11,319 nucleotides of DNA from Chloroflexota bacterium (GCA_021812735.1 JAKAMV010000231.1:1-11319), one strand, 5' to 3'. Positions 1 to 5,551 are shown, counted from the stretch's first letter. The notes: generated by a model not told the origin, from the letters alone. Numbers and translations: made by a program.

Positions 1-98
1 CCGGGCCAGACGTCGAGGTCCACGCCGCGGAGCGCGGCGACCTCGAGCCGCCCGGTGCTGTAGATCCGCGTCACGCCGCGCAGCTCGATGACGGGCAC
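1..98 (-). CDS. ABC transporter ATP-binding protein, LolD/MacB type (N-terminus only, runs off the window)
   Basis: Only the first 32 codons are inside the window. They read VPVIELRGVTRIYSTGRL and then EVAALRGVDLDVWPG, which is the typical opening of COG1136 (LolD/MacB/FtsE-like) ATPases: an aromatic A-loop residue (Tyr after RI) followed by the 'ALRGVDLDV' strand just before Walker A. Such ATPases power FtsX/MacB-type permeases in lipoprotein sorting, efflux or envelope maintenance. The GTG start at 96-98 is chosen because the family begins here and a purine-rich AGGAGGGG lies just upstream (101-108, minus strand). The frame stays open upstream, so a longer N-terminus is possible. The gene follows htrA on the same strand after a 417-bp gap that contains its own candidate regulatory box. 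Walker A and everything beyond it are not visible, so subtype and activity cannot be judged. Confidence 0.85.
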   Translation of the reverse strand, partial: MPVIELRGVTRIYSTGRLEVAALRGVDLDVWP

Positions 99-117
99 GG
101 CCCCTCCTGCCGCCGTC

Positions 118-140
118 GCGGGCGAGCTGAAGGCGCCCGC
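118..140 (-). promoter_or_regulatory. Inverted repeat just upstream of the ABC gene ribosome binding site
   Basis: A perfect 7-bp inverted repeat (GCGGGCG, 9-nt loop, CGCCCGC) ends 10 bp before the AGGAGGGG ribosome binding site of the ABC gene. If transcribed it would form a stable leader hairpin. It could be an operator, a leader structure or chance in GC-rich DNA; nothing in the sequence decides between these. Confidence 0.25.
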
Positions 141-395
141 CTCGGGGGGTGCGAACGTGGTCCCGCCCACCGTCAGCCGCCCGCCGGGTGCGGCTGGGGG
201 CAGCGACTGACGCCCGAGAGGCTGCCGCCACCGCCACCGGCGCGCCGTGTGCCGGTCCGCGCGGTCGGATGGAGCCCGACGACGGTGAGAGGGTGGGTGC
301 CGGTGAGGCGGAGCCGCATGCGAATCCTTTCGGGCGGAGCCGGACGCTGGAGGGGTGACGTCAAAGGTGATCGCTCAGGATGCTGCCGAGCGCGC

Positions 396-412
396 CTGAA
401 AGCCGTCTGAGA
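396..412 (-). promoter_or_regulatory. TCTCAG-N5-TTTCAG direct repeat, candidate OmpR-family regulator site
   Basis: On the minus strand the sequence reads TCTCAG, ACGGC, TTTCAG: two near-identical hexamers with an 11-bp repeat period. This matches the period and the hexamers of the box in front of htrA (1575-1591). An 11-bp direct repeat is the usual binding layout for OmpR/PhoB winged-helix regulators. It lies about 300 bp upstream of the ABC gene start, so a long leader or another role is possible. That one regulator binds both sites is an inference from the shared pattern. Confidence 0.4.
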
Positions 413-485
413 GCGCCCGACGCTTTCGGACGCCGAACAGCTGCACCGCCGGCTGGGACCCCCGGCCACATGTCGCGCACCGAGG

Positions 486-504
486 GCGAGGGTCGGCCCC
501 TCGC
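486..504 (-). terminator. Candidate terminator hairpin after htrA
   Basis: A perfect 7-bp stem (GCGAGGG / CCCTCGC) with a 5-nt loop lies 11 bp beyond the htrA stop codon. No T-run follows, so it could be a GC-rich terminator of the kind common in high-GC genomes or merely a stabilising 3' hairpin. Confidence 0.35.
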
Positions 505-515
505 GCCGGCCGCGG

Positions 516-1511
516 CTAGGCGCCCTGGCCCGCCGCGGCCTTGTCGATCAGCGCCTTGGCGTCGTTGATCGGGATGGCGAAGCCCAGGCCCTGGGCGTTC
601 GTGGACACCGCGGTATTCAGCCCGATCACGGAGCCTGTCGCGTCGAGGAGCGGTCCGCCACTGTTGCCGGGGTTGATCGCCGCGTCCGTCTGGATCAGGT
701 TCTTGAGCGTGGAAGGCTGTCCGGTGACGTCGTCGCGCACGGTCACCGTCCGGCCCAGGCCCGACACGATCCCGCGCGTCACGGTCTCGGTGTAGGTGCC
801 GAGCGGGCTCCCGATCGCGAGTGCCGTCTCGCCTACCTGGATCCTGGAGGAATCGGCGATCCGCGCCGGCGTGAGCCCCGTCGCGTCGATCTTGATCAGC
901 GCTAGGTCGTTGTCATTCGCGATCTGGATCACCCTGGCCGGGTACTCCTTGCCGTCCTCGAGCGCGACGGTCAGCGTCTGGCTGCCCTCGACGACATGGC
1001 GATTGGTCAGGATGTAGCCATTGGCGGTCAGGATCAGGCCAGAGCCGATCCCCTGCGTCGTGCCGAAGTTGAACCCGTTGGCGCTGACGCCGTCGGCGGT
1101 GACCGTGACAACCGACCTCTGGGCATCGGCCACGATCGCGGTGATGTCCGTGCTCTGGATCGTGGTGCCGGTGGTGGCGGCCGACTGGGCGGGCGTGGCG
1201 TCCGCGGTCGCCGGCGTGGCAACCGCAGCCTCCTCGGGGACCAGCTGTCGCACCAGGAGCGCGGTGCCCCCCGAGGCGACGACCGCCGACAGGACGCCGA
1301 CGGCGAGCAGCGTGCCGATTCCCACGCCGCGCGAGCGGCGCGTGGTCGACGACGGCGCGCGGTCCGGCGTCGGCGCGAAGCTCGGTGTCCAGGCAGCGGG
1401 CGGCACCGGCGAGCTCGGGGGCTCCGCCGGCCGCGCCCACGCCGCCGGCGGCGGCGCGGTCTGGTCCTGGCCCGAGGGCTCCGGGCTGGCTGGCGGGACG
1501 GGCAGGGTCAT
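516..1511 (-). CDS. Membrane-anchored HtrA/DegP-like serine protease without PDZ domain
   Basis: A 331-residue trypsin-like (S1C) protease, probably degrading or sensing misfolded proteins outside the membrane. Residues 1-60 form a Pro/Ala/Ser-rich cytoplasmic tail ending in RR; about 62-88 is one transmembrane helix; a Thr/Ala-rich linker follows; the protease domain spans about 120-325. The catalytic triad is complete: His172 in TNRHVVEG, Asp202 in NDNDLALIK, Ser284 in NPGNSGGPL. The protein stops at IPINDAKALIDKAAAGQGA, where HtrA/PepD relatives normally continue into a PDZ domain, and no PDZ-like sequence follows in any frame. The ATG at 1509-1511 is preferred because the Pro-rich start is family-like. 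An in-frame GTG at 1527-1529 (six residues longer) is also possible, and no ideal ribosome binding site supports either. A direct-repeat box and promoter-like elements lie just upstream. Confidence 0.92.
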   Translation of the reverse strand: MTLPVPPASPEPSGQDQTAPPPAAWARPAEPPSSPVPPAAWTPSFAPTPDRAPSSTTRRSRGVGIGTLLAVGVLSAVVASGGTALLVRQLVPEEAAVATPATADATPAQSAATTGTTIQSTDITAIVADAQRSVVTVTADGVSANGFNFGTTQGIGSGLILTANGYILTNRHVVEGSQTLTVALEDGKEYPARVIQIANDNDLALIKIDATGLTPARIADSSRIQVGETALAIGSPLGTYTETVTRGIVSGLGRTVTVRDDVTGQPSTLKNLIQTDAAINPGNSGGPLLDATGSVIGLNTAVSTNAQGLGFAIPINDAKALIDKAAAGQGA

Positions 1512-1548
1512 GGCGGGTGCAGGCTCCACTTGCGAGGCGCGCACGACG

Positions 1549-1591
1549 ATTGTGACCCAGTCAACCCAGAGCCGCTGAGATTGCCCTGAGA
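1549..1591 (-). promoter_or_regulatory. htrA promoter region with TCTCAG-N5-TCTCAG direct repeat
   Basis: On the minus strand, TCTCAG-GGCAA-TCTCAG (1575-1591) is a perfect hexamer direct repeat with an 11-bp period, and a weaker third element TCTGGG follows. Twenty bases after the second hexamer comes CACAAT (1549-1554), a plausible -10, so the repeat would overlap the -35 position as at activator-dependent promoters. A TTGACT hexamer (1559-1564) is also present but has no good -10 at normal spacing. From memory, mycobacterial MprA controls its htrA/pepD gene through a tandem repeat of similar sequence; that parallel is not verified here. Confidence 0.5.
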
Positions 1592-1673
1592 TGCCGCCTG
1601 CAGCGGGGCTCGGCGCACCACCCATGCGCGGGGCGTGAGCAGCCGTCACCGGCGTAGCCGTCGAGCGCCAGCG

Positions 1674-2129
1674 TCAGGCGCCGGCCTTGTACGGGTAGGT
1701 GACCCATCCCTCCACCGCGGCGGCGTGGTGGTCCGGGCGGCCCGGCACCCGCGAGCGCCCGGGCTTGTAGTGCAGCACCGCCGAGACGGGCGCGCCGCCC
1801 GCGGCTCGGACCCGGGCCAGCACCTCGGTCATCGTCTCGCCGGTCTCCCAGACCTCGTCCACCACGAGGACCCGCTTGCCCGCGAGCAGGGTCGCATCGG
1901 GGAAGTGGAGCACCCGCGGCTCGGGGTGCGTGCCGCCCTCCGACCGGTAGAACTCCACGCCCGCAACCAAGATCTCCCGCAGGTCCAGGCGGTAGGCGAG
2001 CATGCCGGACGGCACGAGGCCGCCCCGCGTGATCGCCAGGACGAGGTCGTAGTCGCGCCCGACCTCGGCCGCCAGGGCCGCGACGAGCCGGTCGAGGTCG
2101 TCCCAGGTCAGAACAAGCGCATCCGGCAC
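1674..2129 (-). CDS. Phosphoribosyltransferase of the hypoxanthine/xanthine-guanine type
   Basis: A 151-residue type I phosphoribosyltransferase. The PRPP-binding loop is VLVVDEVWETGETM (about 87-100); the first Asp/Glu pair and the TGET phosphate loop are intact. The upstream PPi-loop region reads ITRGGLVPSGMLAYRL (33-48), and the C-terminal hood carries GWVTYPYKAG, a Trp/Tyr-containing end like small archaeal/bacterial COG2236-type or Gpt-like enzymes. The expected role is salvage of a purine base with PRPP in the cytoplasm; the exact base cannot be read from sequence. The GTG at 2127-2129 is chosen because the domain starts immediately afterwards. No clear ribosome binding site is visible, and upstream in-frame sequence lacks family character. 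The gene begins 44 bp after the remnant of a hydrogenase cytochrome gene, so its present upstream region was probably created by that operon's collapse. Confidence 0.85.
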   Translation of the reverse strand: MPDALVLTWDDLDRLVAALAAEVGRDYDLVLAITRGGLVPSGMLAYRLDLREILVAGVEFYRSEGGTHPEPRVLHFPDATLLAGKRVLVVDEVWETGETMTEVLARVRAAGGAPVSAVLHYKPGRSRVPGRPDHHAAAVEGWVTYPYKAGA

Positions 2130-2173
2130 ACTGCCATGATGCGGCACGCGCTGGCCCGGTGCGGCGCAACGGG

Positions 2174-2379
2174 TCAGCCGGACGGGCCGGTGAGGCTCAG
2201 GGTCACGGTGCAGATGGCCGTGACCCTGAGCGTGACGCGGACGGGGACTGCCAGATGCAGACCGCCACCCGGTCACTGGGCCGCTCGATCTCGTGGTGGA
2301 CGGCCTCGGCCTCGCGGGCGGGCGCGTCGGTCGCCGCGGCGGAGGCGGAGGCGGTCGGCGCGCTTTCGAGGGCGGTCAT
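2174..2379 (-). pseudogene. Hydrogenase b-type cytochrome subunit (HyaC/HupC-like), N-terminal remnant with a -1 frameshift
   Basis: ATG at 2377-2379 overlaps the TGA of the preceding hydrogenase gene (ATGA) and has a strong GGGGAGGG ribosome binding site at 2386-2393 with 6-nt spacing. The protein opens with an Ala-rich tail and then reads DRVAVCIWQ. Adding back one C near 2243-2248 gives the continuation LPVRVT, then LRVTAICTVTLSLTG. This matches the IWQLPVRVTHW opening and first membrane helix of [NiFe]-hydrogenase cytochrome b (PF01292). The heme-ligand His and the Trp of RVTHW are replaced by Leu-Arg. The sequence hits TGA at 2174-2176 inside the first helix, and the other helices are absent. 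As it stands the unshifted frame ends at 2203. The intact protein would anchor the hydrogenase in the membrane and pass its electrons to quinone; this remnant cannot. Confidence 0.8.
2195..2231. repeat. Perfect 14-bp inverted repeat inside the cytochrome remnant
   Basis: GCTCAGGGTCACGG, a 9-nt loop, then CCGTGACCCTGAGC: a perfect 14-bp stem, far longer than other hairpins in the window. It lies between the hydrogenase remnant and the phosphoribosyltransferase and could act as a transcription terminator for either strand, although no T-run follows. It coincides with the codons that replace the conserved His-Trp of the cytochrome. Confidence 0.85.
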
Positions 2380-2621
2380 CCGATGCCCTCCCCGACTCGG
2401 GCCACGACCTCGACGGGCGCGTTCCGACCGGGGCTGAAGACGTGCGCGGCGCAGGCGGCGCACGGCGCGAACGAGTAGACGATGCACAGCGCCTCGAGCG
2501 GGCGCCCTACGTCCGAGACGGGCGTGCCGGCGAGCGCGGCCTCGATCGGGCCGCGGAGGCTCGAGGCGTCGCGCGGCGAGAGGTTCCAGGTCGACACGTC
2601 GAACACCGACCTGCCGTCGGG
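2376..2621 (-). pseudogene. [NiFe]-hydrogenase large subunit, C-terminal remnant
   Basis: The frame from about 2621 to the TGA at 2376-2378 reads DGRSVFDVSTWNLSPRD, then GPIEAALAGTPVSD, PLEAL, and finally SFAPCAACAAH followed by 21 residues. This is the C-terminal signature of group 1/2-type uptake hydrogenase large subunits (TWNxSPRD, GPxExALxGTPV, SFDPCxxCxxH plus the tail that is cut off during maturation). The two Cys that bind Ni-Fe are present, but the Asp of DPC is Ala here. Some 400 or more N-terminal residues and the small subunit are missing. Upstream similarity may continue in another frame (WGGSEEHGARARARRRLGKL then LYP, up to about 2690), which joins the clear part if one C was lost from the CCC at about 2619-2621. 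The tRNA terminator lies only about 150 bp further upstream, so the N-terminal half was deleted. The ORF itself is open to an ATG at 2702 but has no hydrogenase-like sequence there. Confidence 0.82.
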
Positions 2622-2842
2622 TACAGGAGCTTGCCCAGCCGACGTCGCGCACGAGCTCGGGCGCCGTGTTCCTCGCTGCCGCCCCATCGGTCGAAGGGGC
2701 ACGGTCGATGCGCTGGACTCCGCGGCCGAGCCGTCCGGGAGGGCAGATCGCCGAGATGGCGCACTCCCCTGAGCATCCCGTCGGTCCGGCGCCGCTCCCC
2801 TGCCCGACGCGATCAGCGGGCTGGCAAGCCGGGCGACAGGAA

Positions 2843-2867
2843 GGCCCCCCGGGTCGCCCGGAGGGCC
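2843..2867 (-). terminator. Terminator of the tRNA-Lys gene
   Basis: Nineteen bases beyond the tRNA 3' end the minus strand forms an 11-bp stem (GGCCCTCCGGG / CCCGGGGGGCC, one G-T pair) with a CGA triloop, followed by TTCCTGT. It is the strongest terminator-like structure in the window. Confidence 0.7.
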
Positions 2868-2886
2868 TCGGTCGGGCGCGGGAGGG

Positions 2887-2961
2887 TGGTGAGCCCGCAG
2901 GGATTCGAACCCTGAACCTAGGGATTAAGAGTCCCCCGCTCTACCGTTGAGCTACGGGCCC
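2887..2961 (-). tRNA. tRNA-Lys (anticodon CTT)
   Basis: A complete 75-nt cloverleaf including an encoded CCA. The acceptor stem is GGGCCCG / CGGGCTC (one G-T pair); the D arm is GCTC-AACGGTA-GAGC; the anticodon stem GGGGA / TCCCT encloses CTCTTAA, giving anticodon CTT, which reads AAG (Lys); the T arm is CAGGG-TTCGAAT-CCCTG with a standard TTCGA loop. The discriminator base is A. It is flanked by broken genes on both sides yet is itself intact, with its own candidate -10 and terminator. tRNA genes are common integration and rearrangement points, which may explain the neighbourhood, but no integrase or direct repeat of the tRNA 3' end was found. Confidence 0.96.
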
Positions 2962-2973
2962 AGACCGGCGGGA

Positions 2974-2979
2974 AGGATA
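2974..2979 (-). promoter_or_regulatory. Candidate -10 element of the tRNA-Lys promoter
   Basis: TATCCT on the minus strand lies 12 bp before the tRNA 5' end, a normal -10 position for a short-leader tRNA transcript. No good -35 is visible at 16-18 bp. Confidence 0.35.
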
Positions 2980-3056
2980 GCGCATGTCGTGAGCCCCGCG
3001 CGAAAGCGAGCGTCGGCGGGCCGCTCAGATCTGGCGGCTGACCACCACCCGCCGGC

Positions 3057-3182
3057 CGCCGCCACGTCGCGAGTCCCGCGCCGCAGCAGGCTGCGGGCCG
3101 TCGCACGGAGCCCGCCCTCGCGGACGGGCACCGAGAAGACCTTGCGCAGGTCGCGGACCCGGACCGCGGCGTCCTCGCTCAC
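3057..3182 (-). pseudogene. ABC-2-type transporter ATPase, N-terminal fragment cut off beside the tRNA gene
   Basis: A GTG at 3180-3182 overlaps the TGA of the acetyltransferase (GTGA). The first 42 residues include VRVRDLRKVFSVPVREGGL and LLRRGTRDVAA. This is the characteristic start of COG4586-type ABC ATPases, in which a long insert with RR-rich sequence precedes 'AVDGVSF' and Walker A. Here family similarity ends at RDVAA. The frame then runs through unrelated GGWWSAARS-type sequence towards the 5' end of tRNA-Lys without a Walker A, signature or Walker B motif. The gene was presumably the third member of the aldehyde dehydrogenase-acetyltransferase operon before a deletion joined it to the tRNA region. 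The 5' end looks well kept, which suggests a recent break. A chimeric assembly join is an alternative. Confidence 0.75.
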
Positions 3183-3697
3183 GGCCGCTCGAGCCGCTTG
3201 TCGAGGAACAGGCCCGCAAGCTCGTACCCGAGTCGCTCGTAGAGGCGGATCGCGCCCGCATTGCCGGCCACTGTGTCCAGCACCACCCGACGAAAGCCGT
3301 GGTCACGCGCCCACGCTTCACCCGCGGCCATCAGCGCCGATCCGATCCCGCGGCCGCGCCACGCCGCGAGCACCGCGATGCCGATCTCCGCCGTTGGGCG
3401 GGGCATCACCATCGAGCCGGCGGACGGCGCGCCGACGGCGCGCACGCTCAGCGAGCCGACCACGCGGCCGTCGGCCTCGGCGACGAGGTAGGCGAGCTGG
3501 TCGCCTTGTCCGTCGACCACTCGACGCAGGCGGTCCCGGGCCGCCCCGCGGTCCGGGACGCGGTACCTCTCGGGCGCGATGGACCGATGGTGACGCGCGC
3601 TGTCGAGGTAGATGTCGACGAGCGCCTCGACATCGTCGACGCGCGCTGCCCGGATAGCCGGCTCGATGGGCTCGGCCGGCGAGGTGGATCCCGTCAC
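3179..3697 (-). CDS. GNAT-family N-acetyltransferase
   Basis: A 172-residue acyl-CoA-dependent acetyltransferase. The acetyl-CoA pyrophosphate loop is seen in EIGIAVLAAWRGRGIGSAL (about 104-122, with R-G-R-G-I-G at 114-119) and motif B in NAGAIRLYERLGYEL (146-160). Residues 16-80 give the usual N-terminal strand and helices (IRAARVDDVEALVDIY). The substrate cannot be read from sequence; a small amine or protein N-terminus is typical for this size. The GTG at 3695-3697 overlaps the aldehyde dehydrogenase TGA by 4 bp (GTGA), so translation is probably coupled; upstream in-frame sequence lacks family character. Its own stop overlaps the GTG of the truncated ABC gene in the same way. Confidence 0.92.
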   Translation of the reverse strand: MTGSTSPAEPIEPAIRAARVDDVEALVDIYLDSARHHRSIAPERYRVPDRGAARDRLRRVVDGQGDQLAYLVAEADGRVVGSLSVRAVGAPSAGSMVMPRPTAEIGIAVLAAWRGRGIGSALMAAGEAWARDHGFRRVVLDTVAGNAGAIRLYERLGYELAGLFLDKRLERP

Positions 3698-5184
3698 TGG
3701 TTGTCGATCTGGGCGCGCTGGAGCCGGCCGCTGAAGTCCACGTAGAGCGCCTTCCACTCAGTGAACGTGTCGAGTGCTGCATGGCCGGCCTCGCGGTGGC
3801 CGTTGCCGGTGTCCTTCCAGCCACCGAACGGCAGGTGCGTCTCGGCGCCCGTCGTGCCCGCGTTGACGTAGACGATGCCGGCCTCGAAGTCGCGCATCGC
3901 GCGGAAGGCCGAGTTGACGTCCCGCGTGAAAACCGACGCCGAGAGGCCGTAGTGGGTGCCGTTCGCGGCCGCGATAGCCTCCGCGTAGCCGTCGACCGGG
4001 ATCACGGACAGGACCGGCCCGAAGATCTCCTCCTGCGCGATGCGGGCCATCGGTCCGACGCCGGTGAAGATCGTCGGCTGGTAGAAGTGCCCGTGGGCGA
4101 GGTCGCCGGCCGTCTCGCGCTCGCCGCCGCAGACGAGCCCGCCCTCGCCGCGGCCGATCCCGACGTAGGACGCCACCTTCGCGACGGCAGGGGCATTGAC
4201 GAGCGGGCCCACCTCGACCGTCTCGTCGAGGCCGGGGCCGAGCCGCAGCCGCTCCGCGCGCTCCGCGAGCCGGCGGACCAGCTCGTCGGCAATCGGCCGG
4301 TCCGCGATCACCCGCGAGCAGGCCGTGCACCGCTGGCCGGTGGTGCCGAACGCGGACCACAGGATGCCGTCCACGGCGAGGTCCAGGTCGGCGTCGCGCA
4401 GGACCACCACCGCGTTCTTGCCGCCCAGCTCGAGGCTGAGGCGCTTGAGACGGCGGCCCGCCCGCTCCGCGATGCTCCGCCCGGTGGCGGACGAGCCGGT
4501 GAAGCTGATGACCGCGACGTCCGGGTTCTCGACGATCGCATCGCCCACCTCGCCGCCCGCGCCGGTGACCAGGTTGACGGTGCCGGCCGGGATGCCGGCC
4601 TCCTCCATGAGCCCCACGAGCAGCGTGGCGCAGTGGGGCGCGTCCGACGCGGGCTTGAACACGACGGTGTTCCCGCTCACGAGCGCGGGCATCATCTTCC
4701 AGCACGGGATCGCGATCGGGAAGTTCCAGGGCGTGATGATCCCGGCGACGCCCAGCGGCTGGCGGATGCTCATCGCCCACTTGTCGGGCAACTCCGACGG
4801 GACCGTGTCCCCGGACAGGCGGCGCCCCTCACCGGCCATGAGGAACGCGATGTCGATTCCCTCCTGGACGTCGCCGCGGGCCTCGGCGAGCACCTTGCCC
4901 ATCTCTCGGGTCATCGCCCGGGCGAGGCGCTCCTTGTGCTCGGCCATGAGGGCGCCGAAGCGGTAGAGGATCTCGCCACGCTTCGGCGCGGGCGTCGCCC
5001 GCCAGGCCGGGAATGCCTCGCCCGCCGCTCGCACCGCCATCGCCACGTCGGCGGCGCCGCCCGCCTGGAATTGGCCGACCACGTCGCGCGTGTCGGCAGG
5101 GTTGACGCTGTCGAACGTCCGACCCGACACTGCGTCGACCCAGCGGCCGGCGATGAACAGCTGATGCGTGGCGGGCACGGGCAT
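3694..5184 (-). CDS. NAD(P)+-dependent aldehyde dehydrogenase
   Basis: A 496-residue member of the ALDH superfamily, oxidising an aldehyde to its acid. All key residues are visible: Asn154 in TPWNFP, Lys177 in FKPAS, the general base Glu252 in LELGGK, the nucleophile Cys286 in GQRCTACSR and Glu386 in EEIFGP. The coenzyme fold includes SFTGSSATG (227-235). The C-terminus has LPFGGWKDTGNGHREAG and ends in a YVDFSGRLQRAQIDN tail, a sub-type common in GC-rich environmental bacteria. It is not a clear succinate-semialdehyde, betaine or ketoglutarate-semialdehyde enzyme, so the substrate is left open. The ATG at 5182-5184 is chosen because GGAGG (5191-5195, minus strand) lies 6 nt upstream and the family starts at HQLFIAGRWVDA. 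It is the first gene of a coupled set with the GNAT and the truncated ABC gene; three 17-bp dyads lie upstream. Confidence 0.95.
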   Translation of the reverse strand: MPVPATHQLFIAGRWVDAVSGRTFDSVNPADTRDVVGQFQAGGAADVAMAVRAAGEAFPAWRATPAPKRGEILYRFGALMAEHKERLARAMTREMGKVLAEARGDVQEGIDIAFLMAGEGRRLSGDTVPSELPDKWAMSIRQPLGVAGIITPWNFPIAIPCWKMMPALVSGNTVVFKPASDAPHCATLLVGLMEEAGIPAGTVNLVTGAGGEVGDAIVENPDVAVISFTGSSATGRSIAERAGRRLKRLSLELGGKNAVVVLRDADLDLAVDGILWSAFGTTGQRCTACSRVIADRPIADELVRRLAERAERLRLGPGLDETVEVGPLVNAPAVAKVASYVGIGRGEGGLVCGGERETAGDLAHGHFYQPTIFTGVGPMARIAQEEIFGPVLSVIPVDGYAEAIAAANGTHYGLSASVFTRDVNSAFRAMRDFEAGIVYVNAGTTGAETHLPFGGWKDTGNGHREAGHAALDTFTEWKALYVDFSGRLQRAQIDNQ

Positions 5185-5216
5185 GGAAGACCTCCGGGTA
5201 GGCGACAGTTGCCCCG

Positions 5217-5246
5217 ATCGTCGGGCGTGGCGGCAGGCCGCGTCAA
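5217..5246 (-). promoter_or_regulatory. Weak candidate promoter of the aldehyde dehydrogenase operon
   Basis: TTGACG (5241-5246) and GACGAT (5217-5222) on the minus strand are separated by 18 bp and would start transcription some 25-30 bp before the ATG, leaving room for the GGAGG site. The -10 is poor. Confidence 0.25.
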
Positions 5247-5447
5247 ACGGCTCTCGCCCGCGCGTTCGCCGCCTGGCGCGCGCCGGCAGCAGCCGAGGGC
5301 GGCATCGGTGTCGGAGCTCGGCATGCTTGCCCTGCATGCGGTCGCCGTCGATTCGTCGCGACGCGTCGGCCGCCCTCCGCCCACGGCGGTCGGCGGCATC
5401 TCAGACGGAGGAGCGACGCAGCCGCCCGGCCACCGCGGCATGTTGCG

Positions 5448-5464
5448 TACCGGCGTGACCGGTG
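5448..5464. promoter_or_regulatory. 17-bp dyad, copy 1 (divergent copy)
   Basis: TACCGGCGTGACCGGTG: inverted arms ACCGG and CCGGT around 5 bp. It shares the ACCG-N9-CGGT frame with the two copies at 5511 and 5552 and lies closest to the aldehyde dehydrogenase, 264 bp from its start. Confidence 0.45.
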
Positions 5465-5510
5465 CAATAGGACCAACTCCGGCCGCTCCACGCTCAGCGG
5501 AGGCGCGCGG

Positions 5511-5527
5511 TACCGACGCCGCCGGTA
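5511..5527. promoter_or_regulatory. 17-bp dyad, copy 2
   Basis: TACCGACGCCGCCGGTA: inverted arms TACCG and CGGTA. It is identical to copy 3 at 15 of 17 positions. Confidence 0.5.
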
Positions 5528-5551
5528 TTGGCGGCGCCACCCGGCGCTCGA

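Larger units (their letters stand above)
99..515. other. Intergenic gap between htrA and the ABC gene
   Basis: No convincing gene is seen in these 417 bp. The gap holds a candidate terminator hairpin just after htrA (486-504), a direct-repeat box (396-412), a TTGACG hexamer on the minus strand at about 358-363 with no good -10 partner, and a hairpin next to the ABC ribosome binding site (118-140). The size and content suit a separate, regulated promoter for the ABC gene rather than simple read-through from htrA. Confidence 0.5.

Noticed and set aside
173..319. A possible 48-residue minus-strand gene starting at ATG 319 with an AAAGGA-like site upstream
   Set aside because: The product is Gly/Arg/Pro-rich without helices, motif or hydrophobic pattern, and it lies in a gap that looks regulatory. 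One weak ribosome binding site is not enough.
1512..1649. Extension of the htrA product to an upstream ATG at 1649
   Set aside because: The extra 46 residues lack family character and would cover the direct-repeat box and promoter-like elements.
2887..2961. tRNA-Lys as an att site of an integrated element
   Set aside because: No integrase gene, excisionase or direct repeat of the tRNA 3' end was found within the window, so only gene breakage around the tRNA is claimed.
5185..5337. Extension of the aldehyde dehydrogenase to an upstream ATG at 5337
   Set aside because: The added 51 residues are Arg-rich and unlike the family, while the internal ATG at 5184 has a good GGAGG site and matches normal family length.
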